A model generated the notes under the pieces. The model made no database searches. It had not been told where the DNA came from and saw nothing but the letters and a program-made list of their open reading frames with translations. Positions 19,201 through 26,608 of a DNA stretch of 64,000 nt are shown here, piece after piece. The position numbers and the translations under genes are program-made. The stretch is from Rhizobiaceae bacterium (lineage in GTDB: Bacteria > Pseudomonadota > Alphaproteobacteria > Rhizobiales > Rhizobiaceae), in contig JAMLJA010000001.1 in assembly GCA_023953905.1 (NCBI GenBank), positions 372,001 through 436,000 of the forward strand, in the 5' to 3' direction. Positions within the stretch are counted from its first letter, which is position 1, and each line of letters opens with the position of its first letter.

Positions 19201-19330
19201 CGGAACCATGTTCACGCTCTTTGTCGTGCCGATGTTCTACACGTTCATCGCACATCGCGACCACGCAAAGCAGGATGAGGATATGAACGAGCCGGCTGCC
19301 GGAACCCCGGTCGTGGCCGCGCCCCATTAG
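16238..19330 (+). CDS. RND multidrug efflux permease (AcrB/MexF-like, HAE1)
   Basis: The 1030-residue inner-membrane pump belongs to the hydrophobe/amphiphile efflux group. It has the usual twelve membrane segments and two large periplasmic loops. The proton-relay residues are visible: the Asp pair in VVDDAIVVVENIHRH of the fourth membrane segment and the Lys of LIGLITKHGILLVEF in the tenth. It is translated from an ATGA overlap with the adaptor gene. No outer-membrane factor gene follows; the transcript ends at the strong hairpin at 19354-19389, so the system must borrow a TolC-like channel from elsewhere. Substrates cannot be predicted. Confidence 0.95.
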   Translation: MSFSDLFIRRPVMTTVLALMILLLGFQGLFNLAVRQYPEVEETVITITTTYPGASPDLIQGFITAPIARAVATTENIDYVTSQSRPSASVVTVQMKLGSNPDVALTEVMSKVQGVRGQLPDNSDDPVIVKGTGQQFALMYLAVQNPAMTPEQLTEYIERVLRPRMSTIEGVAEVQVLGAADYSMRVWIDPIKLASRKMTAAEVLGAINSSNFLSAPGKTKDLNTAYSITLKSTLQTPEAFAAIPLKSDGTGVVRLRDVARVELAAESTDTIVNFDGQQGTFIGVFPTPAANPLDTASGVIAQLPSIQSSLPEGMKITMVYDSTETISASIEEVFKTIAEAVVIVIVVILLFLGSFRSVLMPVITIPLSLIGTCFFLYVMGYSINLLSLLAMVLAIGLVVDDAIVVVENIHRHIEEGLSPMKASFKGMSEIVGPVVAMTITLAAVFAPLAFTGGLTGSLFREFALTLAGAVVISGFVALTITPMMSARILKGGNHSRFQRFVDNVFDRISNGYERLVTGSLKYRPVTLLVVIALVSVTGYMFTKTSSELAPEEDQGALFAVVTAPRYATSEYTSRYTDQMRDLTKDLEELKVNFSIVGFGGETNSGFAIWSFKDWADRKRSQKELQADIQARISKVAGVQAFVFAPPTLPGTGGGLPISMVIQSTGDPSQVYEVTEQIKQKAQASGRFIIVQNSLSFDAPQVTITIDRDRAAALGLPISDIGTTLGLLVGGGSVAQFDRDSNSYDIILQVPEKYRKSPDLLGDFYVRSTNGEMVPLSAVIKIKTNSSPASIEQFNQLNSSTISALPLPGVTTGDGLKVIEDIARPLLPSGFFIDYSGQSRLEKEQGSTIAIAFALAVVVIYLVLAAQFESFRDPLIIMMSVPLSIFGAVLPLNLGLGTLNIYTQVGLITLIGLITKHGILLVEFANQQREEHGLSIHDAIVASAKVRLRPILMTTAAMALGVVPLITAAGAGAAARYSMGLVIFAGILVGTMFTLFVVPMFYTFIAHRDHAKQDEDMNEPAAGTPVVAAPH

Positions 19331-19353
19331 GCGCAACCTACACTGCCAACTCA

Positions 19354-19389
19354 AAAATGGCCGGCAAGCATCCCGCTGCCGGCCATTTT
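19354..19389 (+). terminator. Rho-independent terminator after the RND operon
   Basis: A perfect 13-base stem (AAAATGGCCGGCA with its complement) encloses a 10-base loop and ends in TTTT. It lies 24 bases after the pump stop codon. The A-rich left arm means it can also terminate transcription from the other side. Confidence 0.9.
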
Positions 19390-19535
19390 CACATCAGCCT
19401 TCGTGTCCCCGCCTTATCGAAAGGGAGAACGTTGACGCCTGCTCCGTTGCCAGTGATCCATGTTTGTGGCAGAGCCGATGACAGCGCTGTCATGCTCGGT
19501 CAAATCGATTATGCTGCGTGTTCGGGAGGAGTTGC

Positions 19536-19679
19536 ATGATTGATTCACGAACTGCAAAACCCGCAGATCTGGGTGACGCAGGACGACATCAGCCGGAAAT
19601 ATATTGCCTGCTGGATGCGGGATGCGAACCATGCGCAATCATCAACGGCCCCGCATTTTCGAGCGGGCGGTACGTCTGA
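19536..19679 (+). CDS. Possible 47-residue small protein upstream of xylA
   Basis: An ATG at 19536 is preceded by a strong ribosome binding site (GGGAGGAG, five bases away) and opens a 47-codon frame. I do not recognise the product; it has three cysteines and no membrane segment. An overlapping +1 frame (from TTG 19539) is also open and looks somewhat protein-like (NPQIWVTQDDISRKYIACW), so this may be the remnant of a longer gene. The rest of 19390-19742 shows no other gene and should contain the xylA promoter. Confidence 0.25.
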   Translation: MIDSRTAKPADLGDAGRHQPEIYCLLDAGCEPCAIINGPAFSSGRYV

Positions 19680-19742
19680 ACTGACCGCCGCAACAAACCA
19701 TACGGGCGCGTGACGCGCCATTTTCCTGAGAAGGATCTGGGA

Positions 19743-21053
19743 ATGAGCACTGGATTTTTCGGCGACATACAGCCGGTCAAGTATGAGGGGCCAGACAGCA
19801 CAAATCCCCTCGCCTACCGCTTCTACAATCCCGACGAGATCGTCGCGGGCAAGCGCATGGAAGACCATCTGCGCTTCGCTATCGCCTACTGGCACAGCTT
19901 CGCCTGGGAAGGTGGAGATCCATTCGGTGGACGCACCTTCGATCGTCCGTGGTACGGCGACACGATGGATCTCGCAAAGCTCAAGGCCGACGTTGCCTTT
20001 GAGATGTTCAGCCTGCTCGGTGCGCCATATTACTGCTTCCACGACGCAGACGTCCGCCCCGAGGGCAAGGATTTCTCCGAGAGCCTGACGCGTCTCGACG
20101 AAATCGCCGACATCTTCGCCGCCAAGCAAAAGGAAACCGGCGTCAAGCTCCTTTGGGGAACCGCCAACATGTTCTCCAGCCGTCGCTGGATGGCCGGTGC
20201 CGCGACCAACCCGGATCCCGATGTCTTTGCCTACGCCGCGGCGACCGTGAAGGCGTGCATGGACATGACGAAGCGCCTCAAGGGCGAAAACTATGTGCTT
20301 TGGGGCGGTCGCGAAGGCTATGAAACGCTGCTCAATACGGATCTGAAGCGGGAGCGCGAACAGGCAGGACGCTTCCTTTCTCTCGTCGTCGACTACAAGA
20401 AGAAGATCGGCTTCAAGGGCACCATTCTCATCGAGCCCAAGCCGCAGGAGCCGACCAAGCACCAGTACGATTACGACGTCGCGACTGTGTATGGATTCCT
20501 CAAGGACTTCGGCCTTGAGAACGAGGTCAAGGTCAATATCGAGCAGGGCCACGCCATCCTGGCAGGCCACACCTTCGAGCATGAGCTGGCACTTGCCAAC
20601 GCGCTTGGCATTTTTGGCTCCATCGACATGAACCGCAATGACTATCAGTCGGGGTGGGACACCGACCAGTTCCCCAACAACGTTCCCGAAATGGCACTGG
20701 CCTATTACTACGTGCTTCAGGGTGGTGGCTTCAAAACCGGGGGCACGAATTTTGATGCAAAGCTGCGGCGCCAGTCGATCGATCCGCAGGATCTCTTGAT
20801 CGGCCATATCGGTGCGATGGACTGCTGTGCACGCGGTCTCAAGGCGGCGGCGCGCATGATCGAGGACAAGGCGCTGTCCGGACCGCTGGAAGAACGTTAT
20901 GCGGGCTGGAAGAGCGCCGAAGGAAAGGCCATGCTTTCAGGAAAACGCTCGTTGGAAGACATCGCCGAGCGCGTCGTCAAGAAGAAGATCGAGCCGGAGC
21001 CCAGGTCCGGCCGTCAGGAATATCTCGAAAACATCGTCAATCGTTACGTCTGA
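19743..21053 (+). CDS. xylA: Xylose isomerase
   Basis: The 436-residue enzyme interconverts D-xylose and D-xylulose in the cytosol. The catalytic pair His100/Asp103 is in [10 protein letters not shown], matching the E. coli positions within one residue. The metal ligands appear in [23 protein letters not shown] and DMNRND. The frame extends upstream, but the ATG at 19743 has a GAGAAGGA ribosome binding site. The usual partners (xylulokinase, XylR, xylose importer) are not adjacent; the gene stands alone between two strong terminators. The split transketolase locus at 54-63 kb could share pentose metabolism but has no direct link. Confidence 0.97.
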   Translation: MSTGFFGDIQPVKYEGPDSTNPLAYRFYNPDEIVAGKRMEDHLRFAIAYWHSFAWEGGDPFGGRTFDRPWYGDTMDLAKLKADVAFEMFSLLGAPYYCFHDADVRPEGKDFSESLTRLDEIADIFAAKQKETGVKLLWGTANMFSSRRWMAGAATNPDPDVFAYAAATVKACMDMTKRLKGENYVLWGGREGYETLLNTDLKREREQAGRFLSLVVDYKKKIGFKGTILIEPKPQEPTKHQYDYDVATVYGFLKDFGLENEVKVNIEQGHAILAGHTFEHELALANALGIFGSIDMNRNDYQSGWDTDQFPNNVPEMALAYYYVLQGGGFKTGGTNFDAKLRRQSIDPQDLLIGHIGAMDCCARGLKAAARMIEDKALSGPLEERYAGWKSAEGKAMLSGKRSLEDIAERVVKKKIEPEPRSGRQEYLENIVNRYV

Positions 21054-21073
21054 CGGCAGGCTTGTGAGGACAC

Positions 21074-21115
21074 CGCCCGCCAGCCTGGCCTTCGCGGCAG
21101 GCTGGCGGGCGTTTT
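21074..21115 (+). terminator. Rho-independent terminator after xylA
   Basis: A perfect 14-base GC-rich stem (CGCCCGCCAGCCTG with its complement), a 10-base loop and TTTT follow the xylA stop by 20 bases. It also lies downstream of the convergent TRAP operon. Confidence 0.92.
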
Positions 21116-21155
21116 CATTCCTGCGCGATTGTTCGCTCCATTAGCTCTAAGCGCC

Positions 21156-22451
21156 TTAGGGCTTGAATCCGCCGATCAGCAGTCCGGGCAGCCATGTCGT
21201 CAGCGGCGGCCAGACGGACACTGCCGCGAGCACGAAGAGCAGCGGTATGAGCCAGGGAATGATGGCTCGCGACATAGACTCAAAGCTGATCGCCGCAATC
21301 TTCGACGTTATGAAAAGGACGATACCGACAGGCGGTGTGATCGTTCCGATCATCAGGTTGAGCACGAAGACAAGGCCGAACTGAACCGGATTGATCCCGA
21401 GTTGATACGCGACAGGCGTGAGGATCGGAATGAGGATCAGCATCGCCGCCAAAGCTTCCATGAAGCAGCCGACGACTAGCAGAAGCACATTGACGGCCAG
21501 CAGGAACAACAGCGGATAGCCGATCGCATCGACGAGAAGAGGTGTGATGATCTGCGGAATGCGTGAGATCGACAAACACCAGGCCAGTGCGGCGGCAGAC
21601 ATCACCAGCGCGAACACCATGCCGCTGGTCTCGACGGTATCCACGATCAGCTTTGGCAATTCGCGAATGTCGAATTCCCGATAGATCACAAGTCCGAGAA
21701 AAAGCGCGTAGCAGCTTGCCACTGCCGCCGCTTCCGTCGGCGTCATGATGCCGCCCACCATTCCGCCAAACAGGATGACTGGCGTCATGAGAGCCCAATG
21801 TGCGCGCCTGTAGGCGGTCCACAGACCTGACAGTCCCGGAAACGGGTGACGCGAAAGCCCGCGCCGTCGCGCCACGATGCTGACCATGGCGCCAAGCGCG
21901 AGCGCCATGAGCAGCCCCGGCACGACACCGGCAAGAAACAGCGCGCCGATGGAGACATCGGCACTCACGCCGTAAACCACCATTGGTAGTGACGGCGGTA
22001 TGATCGGTCCGATGATGGAGGAAGCTGCGGTGACGGCGGCGGCTGTTTCGGAATCATATCCGGCGTTCTTCATGGCCCGGATTTCCAGCGCCCCGACACC
22101 ACCGGCATCCGCCACCGCCGAGCCCGACATTCCGGCAAAGATGATGCTGGCAAGAATATTCGCATGGCATAAGCCACCGCGAATCCAGCCCACGCATGCG
22201 GTCGCGAAACCGAAGATGCGATCGGTCGTGCCGCTCGAGTTCATGATGTTGCCCATCAGAATGAACAGCGGCGCGGCAAGCAGCGGGAAGGAGTTCGCCG
22301 ACTGCGCCAGCTTCTGCGGAAGCATATCCACGGGAAAGCCGTTGAGGAAGATGAAGGCGAAGGCCGCGAGTCCCATCGATGCAAACAGCGGCATTCCAAG
22401 AAGCAGCGCCGCCAGCCAGACGACGAGGATCTCCACCATGCTGGCCGTCAT
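21156..22451 (-). CDS. TRAP transporter large permease (DctM family)
   Basis: The 431-residue integral membrane protein has about twelve hydrophobic segments and the DctM hallmarks: an early FPLLAAPLFILMG and the stretch SGSAVADAGGVGALEIRAM. It is the ion-coupled channel of a tripartite uptake system driven by a sodium or proton gradient. Its start overlaps the small-permease stop by four bases, so the two are co-translated. It is the last gene of the operon running from 25610. Confidence 0.95.
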   Translation of the reverse strand: MTASMVEILVVWLAALLLGMPLFASMGLAAFAFIFLNGFPVDMLPQKLAQSANSFPLLAAPLFILMGNIMNSSGTTDRIFGFATACVGWIRGGLCHANILASIIFAGMSGSAVADAGGVGALEIRAMKNAGYDSETAAAVTAASSIIGPIIPPSLPMVVYGVSADVSIGALFLAGVVPGLLMALALGAMVSIVARRRGLSRHPFPGLSGLWTAYRRAHWALMTPVILFGGMVGGIMTPTEAAAVASCYALFLGLVIYREFDIRELPKLIVDTVETSGMVFALVMSAAALAWCLSISRIPQIITPLLVDAIGYPLLFLLAVNVLLLVVGCFMEALAAMLILIPILTPVAYQLGINPVQFGLVFVLNLMIGTITPPVGIVLFITSKIAAISFESMSRAIIPWLIPLLFVLAAVSVWPPLTTWLPGLLIGGFKP

Positions 22452-22945
22452 AGCGGCACACTCCGGCTGGTCTCAGAGGAGCGATCGCCCCGGATGATGT
22501 CGAGAATACGCAGGCAGCACTGGACCACGATCGCGAAGCCCGCGATCGGCACCGGGATGTAAACCAGCGCGACCGATAGCGGCAGGCTGACCCATTCCAC
22601 GTCGGTGTTACGTTCGATCAACCCGAAACTGCGGGTCATCAGGACGAGACCAAGGAAGAGCACCGTCAGTTGCATGAAAATCTCCGCGGCGTCCCGGGCC
22701 CGGCCCTTCAACCGGTCGATCAGCACGGTCACGCGGATGTGGCTGTTGCGATTGCCTGCGATGATCCAGCCGGTAAATGCCATCCAGACCAGCAGATACT
22801 GGGCCATTTCGTCGGACCACGCCAACGGGCGATTGATGAAGCGGAACACAACGCCGAAGAAGACGCAGGCCAGCATCGCCAGCAACAGGACAACCGCGGC
22901 AAACGCCAGCAGACGATCACTCGTCCGGCCAAGAAATGAACGCAC
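22448..22945 (-). CDS. TRAP transporter small permease (DctQ family)
   Basis: The 165-residue protein has four membrane segments, the expected DctQ topology, and the common WSDEMAQYLLVWMAFTGW motif in the middle. It pairs with the large permease. The gene lies 60 bases after the binding-protein gene; a hairpin in that gap may lower permease expression relative to the binding protein. Confidence 0.92.
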   Translation of the reverse strand: MRSFLGRTSDRLLAFAAVVLLLAMLACVFFGVVFRFINRPLAWSDEMAQYLLVWMAFTGWIIAGNRNSHIRVTVLIDRLKGRARDAAEIFMQLTVLFLGLVLMTRSFGLIERNTDVEWVSLPLSVALVYIPVPIAGFAIVVQCCLRILDIIRGDRSSETSRSVPL

Positions 22946-22967
22946 AGAAGCCTCGCTTCATGTTGGT

Positions 22968-22993
22968 CCCGCCGGGATTTCAAACCCGGCGGG
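22968..22993 (-). terminator. Intergenic hairpin between TRAP binding-protein and permease genes
   Basis: A perfect 9-base stem (CCCGCCGGG with CCCGGCGGG) has an 8-base loop. No strong T-run follows in the direction of transcription, so it is more likely an attenuator or an RNA-stabilising hairpin than a full stop. Such hairpins commonly give excess binding protein. Confidence 0.55.
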
Positions 22994-23005
22994 AGAAGCT
23001 TCCGA

Positions 23006-23998
23006 TCAGAGCGCCGCGAGGGCGTCCCAGGTGCCCGCGCCCCACTTTTCTTCGAACTTCGGAGGCACCTGCTCCAGCACAGGCTTGCGGAAGCTCTCCA
23101 CATCTGGCTCGATCACCGTCATGCCCTGTTGCTTGAAGGTATCGACGAGCGACGCCTCCTGAGAGGCGAGTTCCGCATCCTGCCAGATAACCGCCTCGGC
23201 AATTGCCGCATCAAGGATCTCGCGGTCCTGCGCACTGAACTGCTGGAGAGCCGACTCGTTGGCGATGACAAGACGCGGCGTGATGATGTGCCCGGTCAGC
23301 ACGAGATATTTCTGCACCTCTGGCAGCTTGGCGCTCGCGATCGTCGGTAGCGGGTTCTCCTGGCCATCGACCGCACCCTGGCTGAGGGCCAGATACAGCT
23401 CGTTGAAATTGATCGGCGTGGCCTGCGCACCCCAAGCTTCGGCCATGGCGCGGAACGTGTCGACGGGAGGCACCCGAAGCTTGAAGCCTGCCATGTCGTC
23501 GACTGTCTTGACCTCTTTGGAGCCTGTCGTCAGGTGGCGCTGGCCGTAATAGGTCACCGCCAGCATGCGCAAGCCGCGCTTGGTGACGAGTTCGTCGTTC
23601 ATCTTGGCAAAGACGGGCGCGGTCGCGACCTTCGACATGTGCGCCGCATCGCGCCAGAGATAGGGCGCTTCAATGACCGAAAGCTGGGGTAGCAACGCGC
23701 CGAGCGCGGCAGCTCCATCAGTGGTCATCTGAAGTGCGCCAGAGACGACGGAATCCATCATGTCCTTGCCGGAGCCGAGTTGGCCGTTCGGGAAACTCTG
23801 AATCTCCAGGCGTCCGCCCGACTTGTCCTTAACCGTCGCAGCGATCCGATCGATCATCTGAACTTGCGGATGGGTGGTTGGCAGCATCTCGCCCCACCTG
23901 ATCACGGTGGCCTGCGCTCGCAACACCGTTGGCATGGCGATACCGGCCATCGCCAATGCGCCGCCTGCCAGAACTTTGCGCCTGCTGTAACTCGTCAT
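23006..23998 (-). CDS. TRAP transporter substrate-binding protein (DctP family)
   Basis: The 330-residue periplasmic receptor has a leader MTSYSRRKVLAGG..., with an RRK twin-arginine-like motif ahead of a hydrophobic core and cleavage after LRAQA. The DctP core is clear: KLRVPPVDTFRAMAEAWGA supplies the conserved arginine that binds a carboxylate, and GAVDGQENPL follows. The ligand is therefore probably an organic or sugar acid. The aldolase encoded in the same operon suggests a sugar-acid or sialic-acid-like substrate, but this is inference. Confidence 0.93.
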   Translation of the reverse strand: MTSYSRRKVLAGGALAMAGIAMPTVLRAQATVIRWGEMLPTTHPQVQMIDRIAATVKDKSGGRLEIQSFPNGQLGSGKDMMDSVVSGALQMTTDGAAALGALLPQLSVIEAPYLWRDAAHMSKVATAPVFAKMNDELVTKRGLRMLAVTYYGQRHLTTGSKEVKTVDDMAGFKLRVPPVDTFRAMAEAWGAQATPINFNELYLALSQGAVDGQENPLPTIASAKLPEVQKYLVLTGHIITPRLVIANESALQQFSAQDREILDAAIAEAVIWQDAELASQEASLVDTFKQQGMTVIEPDVESFRKPVLEQVPPKFEEKWGAGTWDALAAL

Positions 23999-24057
23999 GT
24001 CATTCTCCTCCCAGATACCGGCATGATGCCGTGCGACCCGAACCCGGGCCAGTTGAT

Positions 24058-24717
24058 TCAGATGTTTACCGCTCTCCTGCGCGCCACATCGATATGATCG
24101 CTCAGCGCGCGCGCGGCAGCATCTTCCTCCCGCCGCTCGAACGCGGAGATGATCTCGAGATGTTCTCCGATGACCGATGGGATCATGGGGACATAAAGCC
24201 GTGTTTCGGCAAGCCTGATCAGTTTTATCTTGATCCAGTTCACACGGTAGGCGTTGCTGATGATCGCATTGCCGAGATTGCTGATAATGGCCTCGTGCAA
24301 CGTCAGATCGACGGCCTCGGCGTCCTCCATGAGATTGGTGTCGTCGCCGGCATGATAGCGCGAAAGAATGCGTTCATGGCTCTCGCGCAAAGCAGCGATC
24401 TCATCGTCGCTCGCTTCACGGGCAAACAGACGCGCGGCCGGCTCCTCCAAAAACGCTCTGAACTGAAACGCGTTTCGGACCAGATTGATATCCACCTGCG
24501 GCACCTGCATGCCACGATGGGGAACCGTGCGAATGAGGCCCTCCGCTTCCAGCCTTGGCACGAGTTCGCGAATCGACCCGAGCGGGAACCCGGTGATTTC
24601 CACCAGTTCCCGCTGGGTGATGAACTGACCGGGCTTGATCTCATTGGCGAGCAGACTTTTCGTATACCCGACATAAGCCTGATCGCGCAGGTTCTGTGTT
24701 TCCAGGGCTGGCTTCAC
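24058..24717 (-). CDS. GntR family transcriptional regulator (FCD/FadR subfamily)
   Basis: The 219-residue regulator has an N-terminal winged helix (about residues 20-70, with ITQRELVEITGFPLGSIRELVPRLEAEGL) and an all-helical FCD ligand domain with the metal-binding Asp/His pattern (DLTLHEAI). Its ATG overlaps the aldolase stop by four bases. It probably senses the substrate or an intermediate of the TRAP/aldolase pathway and acts on the inverted repeats upstream of 25610. Confidence 0.9.
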   Translation of the reverse strand: MKPALETQNLRDQAYVGYTKSLLANEIKPGQFITQRELVEITGFPLGSIRELVPRLEAEGLIRTVPHRGMQVPQVDINLVRNAFQFRAFLEEPAARLFAREASDDEIAALRESHERILSRYHAGDDTNLMEDAEAVDLTLHEAIISNLGNAIISNAYRVNWIKIKLIRLAETRLYVPMIPSVIGEHLEIISAFERREEDAAARALSDHIDVARRRAVNI

Positions 24718-25610
24718 CCGCCCCCTCCTGTAGCAAGGATCCGGTCGAATGCGTCGGCCACTTTGGCTTTTTGATCTGCGTTGAGATCGCTCACCGGCGG
24801 ACGCATTCTGCCAAACCCGGCATCTCCGTGAAGATGTCCTGTAAGGCTCTTCACTGTTGGCAGAACGGGGTTCTTCAAGATCATTCCCACCAGATCCTCG
24901 ACGAGCTTGCCGCCTTCGCCAGAGTAGATCAGTGTTCTCATCAAGCCCGGCGCCAGATTGGCCAAGCCGCAGATTGAACCTTCACCACCAGCCTGCATCG
25001 CCCGCGCGAGTTGCCGTTCGTCGCCGACCAGAATGGACAATTCGCCATGCTGGGCAAGCAACGCCTCGGTGTTTTCCCATTGCCCGGATGAATCCTTGAC
25101 GCCCGTCACCACGCCGGGAAAGGCGCGCTTCAACCGGCCTACAAGGTCGATCGAGAGGGGAACGGCAGTCTGCCCCGGTATGTGATAGAGAATGACCCCG
25201 CGCAGGGCGCCGCCGATGCGCTCGAACGTGTTGGAAAACCAGGCGAAAAGACCCTCGTCATCAACGCCTTTCAGATAGAAGGGCGGCGCGAACAACAGTC
25301 CGCGAACACCTGCCCCCAACGCAATCCTTGCCTGCTCGACGGCATCATCGGCAATGGCTGAAGACACGCCGGCATAGAGCGAGCGCGACGCCTCGATGCC
25401 ACTTCCTTCAAGCGCCCCGAACATCCCGGCGCGTTCGGCGAGGCTGAGTCCGTAACCCTCCCCCGTCGTGCCGAACACCGTGACCGTGTCGCAGCCCTCG
25501 GCCAGAACGTGATGGGCGTGCTTGACCAGTCGTGCATGGTCGACGCTGCCATCTGCCGAAAAGGGCGTGACCAATGCGGCCGATAAACCGAAGATGCTGC
25601 GATCGCTCAT
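24714..25610 (-). CDS. DHDPS-family (DapA-like) class I aldolase/dehydratase
   Basis: This TIM-barrel enzyme of about 298 residues has the family residues: FGTTGEG for the pyruvate-carboxylate site, Tyr142 (ILYHIPG) and the Schiff-base Lys172 (TGVKDSSG). I use the ATG at 25610 rather than the upstream open extension, because MSDRSIFGLSAALVTPF is the normal N terminus. It is the first gene of an operon with a GntR regulator and a TRAP transporter, so it is a catabolic member (2-keto-3-deoxy sugar-acid aldolase/dehydratase, N-acetylneuraminate lyase or hydroxyproline-pathway deaminase) rather than lysine-synthesis DapA. Confidence 0.85.
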   Translation of the reverse strand: MSDRSIFGLSAALVTPFSADGSVDHARLVKHAHHVLAEGCDTVTVFGTTGEGYGLSLAERAGMFGALEGSGIEASRSLYAGVSSAIADDAVEQARIALGAGVRGLLFAPPFYLKGVDDEGLFAWFSNTFERIGGALRGVILYHIPGQTAVPLSIDLVGRLKRAFPGVVTGVKDSSGQWENTEALLAQHGELSILVGDERQLARAMQAGGEGSICGLANLAPGLMRTLIYSGEGGKLVEDLVGMILKNPVLPTVKSLTGHLHGDAGFGRMRPPVSDLNADQKAKVADAFDRILATGGGG

Positions 25611-25623
25611 GTGTTTCCATAAC

Positions 25624-25659
25624 CATGTTCTAACTAACATGTTGCCGACATGTAGCATG
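25624..25659 (-). promoter_or_regulatory. Clustered CATG inverted repeats upstream of the aldolase-TRAP operon
   Basis: CATGTT-N6-AACATG (25624-25641) is a perfect inverted repeat, and two further CATG elements follow at 25649 and 25656. The cluster lies 14-50 bases before the aldolase start, a plausible place for an operator of the co-encoded GntR protein. Confidence 0.45.
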
Positions 25660-25855
25660 GTGTCAACCGATATTTCTTCGATCTATCGGGTTGTGCGCTA
25701 ACCCAGCCACCCTTGCCCATCAGTGCTTTCAGAGGCTCCGTTAACCAGCGGGTAGCCAAGTTCCCAAGGCGCTGCCTGCCGGGACGCCGCATTCACTGCC
25801 GCTAAACACCTGCCAGCTAGCGTCCAGATGATTGCCAACATCTCGCGAGCCCGCC

Positions 25856-26608
25856 GTGCCTGCTTCCGAATTCGCCCTGGAGATCAGCAATCTGGTCAAA
25901 CGCTTTGCCCGACCTGCGGTGGATGGTCTGAACCTGCGTGTTCGCTCCGGCGAATTCTATGCGCTGCTCGGACCGAACGGCGCGGGCAAGACGACGACAC
26001 TTCGCATTGTCGCCGGCCTGCTTCAGCCCGATCGCGGCGATGTCTCGATATTCGGCATTGACGCCCTGCGCGATCCGGTCGCAGCCAAGTCGGTGTTGGC
26101 GTGGGTGTCGGACGAGCCGATGATCTACGACAAGCTGACACCGCTTGAATATCTGGAGTTCGTCGCCGGTCTTTGGGGCGTCGACGCCAGGATCGCGCAG
26201 TCCCGCGCTCGCGAATTGCTGGGGTGGCTCGAACTCGGACCTCATGCCGACACTCGATGCGAAGGGTTTTCCAAAGGCATGCGCCAGAAGGTGGCCCTCG
26301 CGGGCGCTCTGGTTCACGACCCCAAGCTCATCATACTGGATGAGCCTTTGACCGGCTTGGACGCCGGCTCGGCGCGGCAGGTCAAGAAGGTACTGGCTGA
26401 GCGGGTTCAGGCAGGCTGCACGGTCATCATGACGACGCACATTCTGGAAGTCGCCGAGCGCATGGCCGAGCGCATCGGTGTGATCGCATCCGGCAAGCTC
26501 ATTGCGGAGGGCACGCTGGAAGAACTGCGCCGACGCGCCGGCAAAAACAATTCGACGCTCGAGGATATCTTTCTGGACCTTGTCGGACCCTCGGATATCG
26601 CCGCATGA
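25856..26608 (+). CDS. ABC transporter ATP-binding protein (ABC-2 type exporter)
   Basis: This nucleotide-binding subunit of about 250 residues has Walker A (GPNGAGKTT), a signature-like sequence (FSKGMRQKVALAGAL), Walker B (LIILDEPLTGLD) and the H-loop (MTTHILEVAE). Single-domain proteins of this type energise exporters. GTG at 25856 is taken as the start; TTG at 25832 is also possible and neither has a strong ribosome binding site. It overlaps the membrane subunit by four bases. Confidence 0.9.
   Translation: MPASEFALEISNLVKRFARPAVDGLNLRVRSGEFYALLGPNGAGKTTTLRIVAGLLQPDRGDVSIFGIDALRDPVAAKSVLAWVSDEPMIYDKLTPLEYLEFVAGLWGVDARIAQSRARELLGWLELGPHADTRCEGFSKGMRQKVALAGALVHDPKLIILDEPLTGLDAGSARQVKKVLAERVQAGCTVIMTTHILEVAERMAERIGVIASGKLIAEGTLEELRRRAGKNNSTLEDIFLDLVGPSDIAA

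Noticed and set aside
19545..20807. 420-codon open frame antisense to xylA
   Set aside because: It lies fully opposite a well-supported gene, and its translation has no family character; long antisense frames are common in GC-rich DNA.
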